Source: Phoronis pallida (lineage: Eukaryota; Phoronida; Phoronidae). Taken from it: a DNA stretch of 13,576 nt. Shown piece by piece: positions 13,128 to 13,576 of the stretch. The stretch lies in the NCBI GenBank assembly GCA_028565715.1, contig JAOXYC010149995.1:1-13576 (forward strand), written 5' to 3'. Position 1 is the first letter of the stretch. Each line of letters begins with the position of its first letter. Below the pieces are notes generated by a model. It was not told the origin of the DNA. It was given only the letters and a program-made list of their open reading frames with translations, and did no database searches. Made by a program: the position numbers and the translations under genes.

Positions 13128-13576
13128 GTAAGCTTTAAATAGATGAATGATTTCATTGAAACTGTTATACAAGGATATAAAGTGTCATGAAATGTAATGC
13201 AAGACAATTATAGTAAAATAAATCCTTCATATCTAATGGCTAACAGGGCCGGATGCTATCCCGGTTTCTGTAGCGTGAGCGGACGAGAGTTGGGGAACTC
13301 CCCCTTGACAGGTCACAAGTATATCGCAGGTCACTTCCACCGGTAACCGGTAACCGCATTCCAAGGTGGACCGACTAGAGCAATGCCAGTAAAGTGTCTC
13401 GCTCAAAGACACAACAGAATGCCCGGGCGGGATCTGAACACACACGCTTTCAATTATGTGTCTGACGCTCTACCAAGTGAGCTAATCTTCCTGGCTCTAT
13501 AGACAGTAGAGCATTCATTATAATATTCATGATTTGTTAAGTCTTTTAATCATAATTCTGCACTAAACATATTTTG
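13128..13576 (+). other. Intron 20 (phase 2), continues past the window
   Basis: At least 449 bp. Starts with GTAAGC; the acceptor is not reached. Just over half is a minus-strand SINE (about 13243-13495). The last 80 bp is AT-rich and featureless. Confidence 0.8.
13243..13495 (-). mobile_element. tRNA-derived SINE (minus strand)
   Basis: On the minus strand, an A box TAGCTCACTTGG (13473-13484) with a D-stem pair GCTC/GAGC is followed at normal tRNA spacing by a B box GTTCAGATCC (13430-13439, one base off consensus). The anticodon arm no longer pairs well, so it is not a working tRNA. A body of about 180 bp follows, with a GTGTCT...AGACAC motif (13394-13412) and tandem GGTAACC (about 13340-13354). 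Higher GC than the intron. The left boundary and polyA or simple tail are uncertain, and no clear target duplication was found. Confidence 0.8.

Noticed and set aside
13233-13445. Minus-strand open frame within the SINE
   Set aside because: It lies inside the tRNA-derived SINE, which is non-coding.

Overview
The window is animal genomic DNA. It holds an internal slice of one large gene on the + strand, an LRP1-type low-density lipoprotein receptor-related protein. Twenty coding exons can be placed between 222 and 13127. All have GT donors and AG acceptors, and the reading frame runs through every junction, giving 1,050 whole codons without a stop (residues below count from the first whole codon at 223). 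Both ends of the window lie in introns, so the signal peptide, most of the ligand-binding clusters, the membrane segment, the NPxY tail, promoter and polyA site are all outside.

Domain order: end of a YWTD beta-propeller (exons at 222 and 1327), an EGF module (1813), eight LDL-receptor class A (LDLa) repeats (2462 to 6824), two EGF modules (7240, 7863), a complete YWTD propeller (8387 to 11315), an EGF module (11724), and the start of the next propeller (12176 to 13127). This is the layout of propeller 2, ligand-binding cluster II and propeller 3 of LRP1. Several stretches resemble vertebrate LRP1 closely as I remember it, notably the [28 protein letters not shown] and FLSHPFA segments. The product is expected to be an endocytic and signalling receptor at the cell surface: the LDLa cluster binds ligands through calcium-stabilised acidic sites, and the propeller/EGF blocks help ligand release in endosomes.

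The introns are short to medium (about 300 to 870 bp), AT-rich and full of small mobile-element debris. They hold foldback (MITE-like) elements in introns 5, 6, 10, 14, 15, 18 and 19, a tRNA-derived SINE on the minus strand in intron 20, a 5'-truncated polyA retroposon with a 15-bp target duplication in intron 12, two tandem duplications (156-bp period in intron 1, 209-bp period in intron 3) and several hairpins. Together with invertebrate-like divergence from vertebrate LRP1, this suggests a marine invertebrate, perhaps a non-vertebrate deuterostome such as an echinoderm, hemichordate or lancelet. The species guess is weak.

No second gene, RNA gene, CRISPR array or bacterial-type system was found. 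I found no undescribed biological system. The points most worth a second look are the density of intronic inverted repeats inside one transcription unit, the lineage-specific changes in ligand-contact and calcium-site residues of LDLa repeats 1 and 5, and intron positions that appear to record ancient duplications of the propeller.
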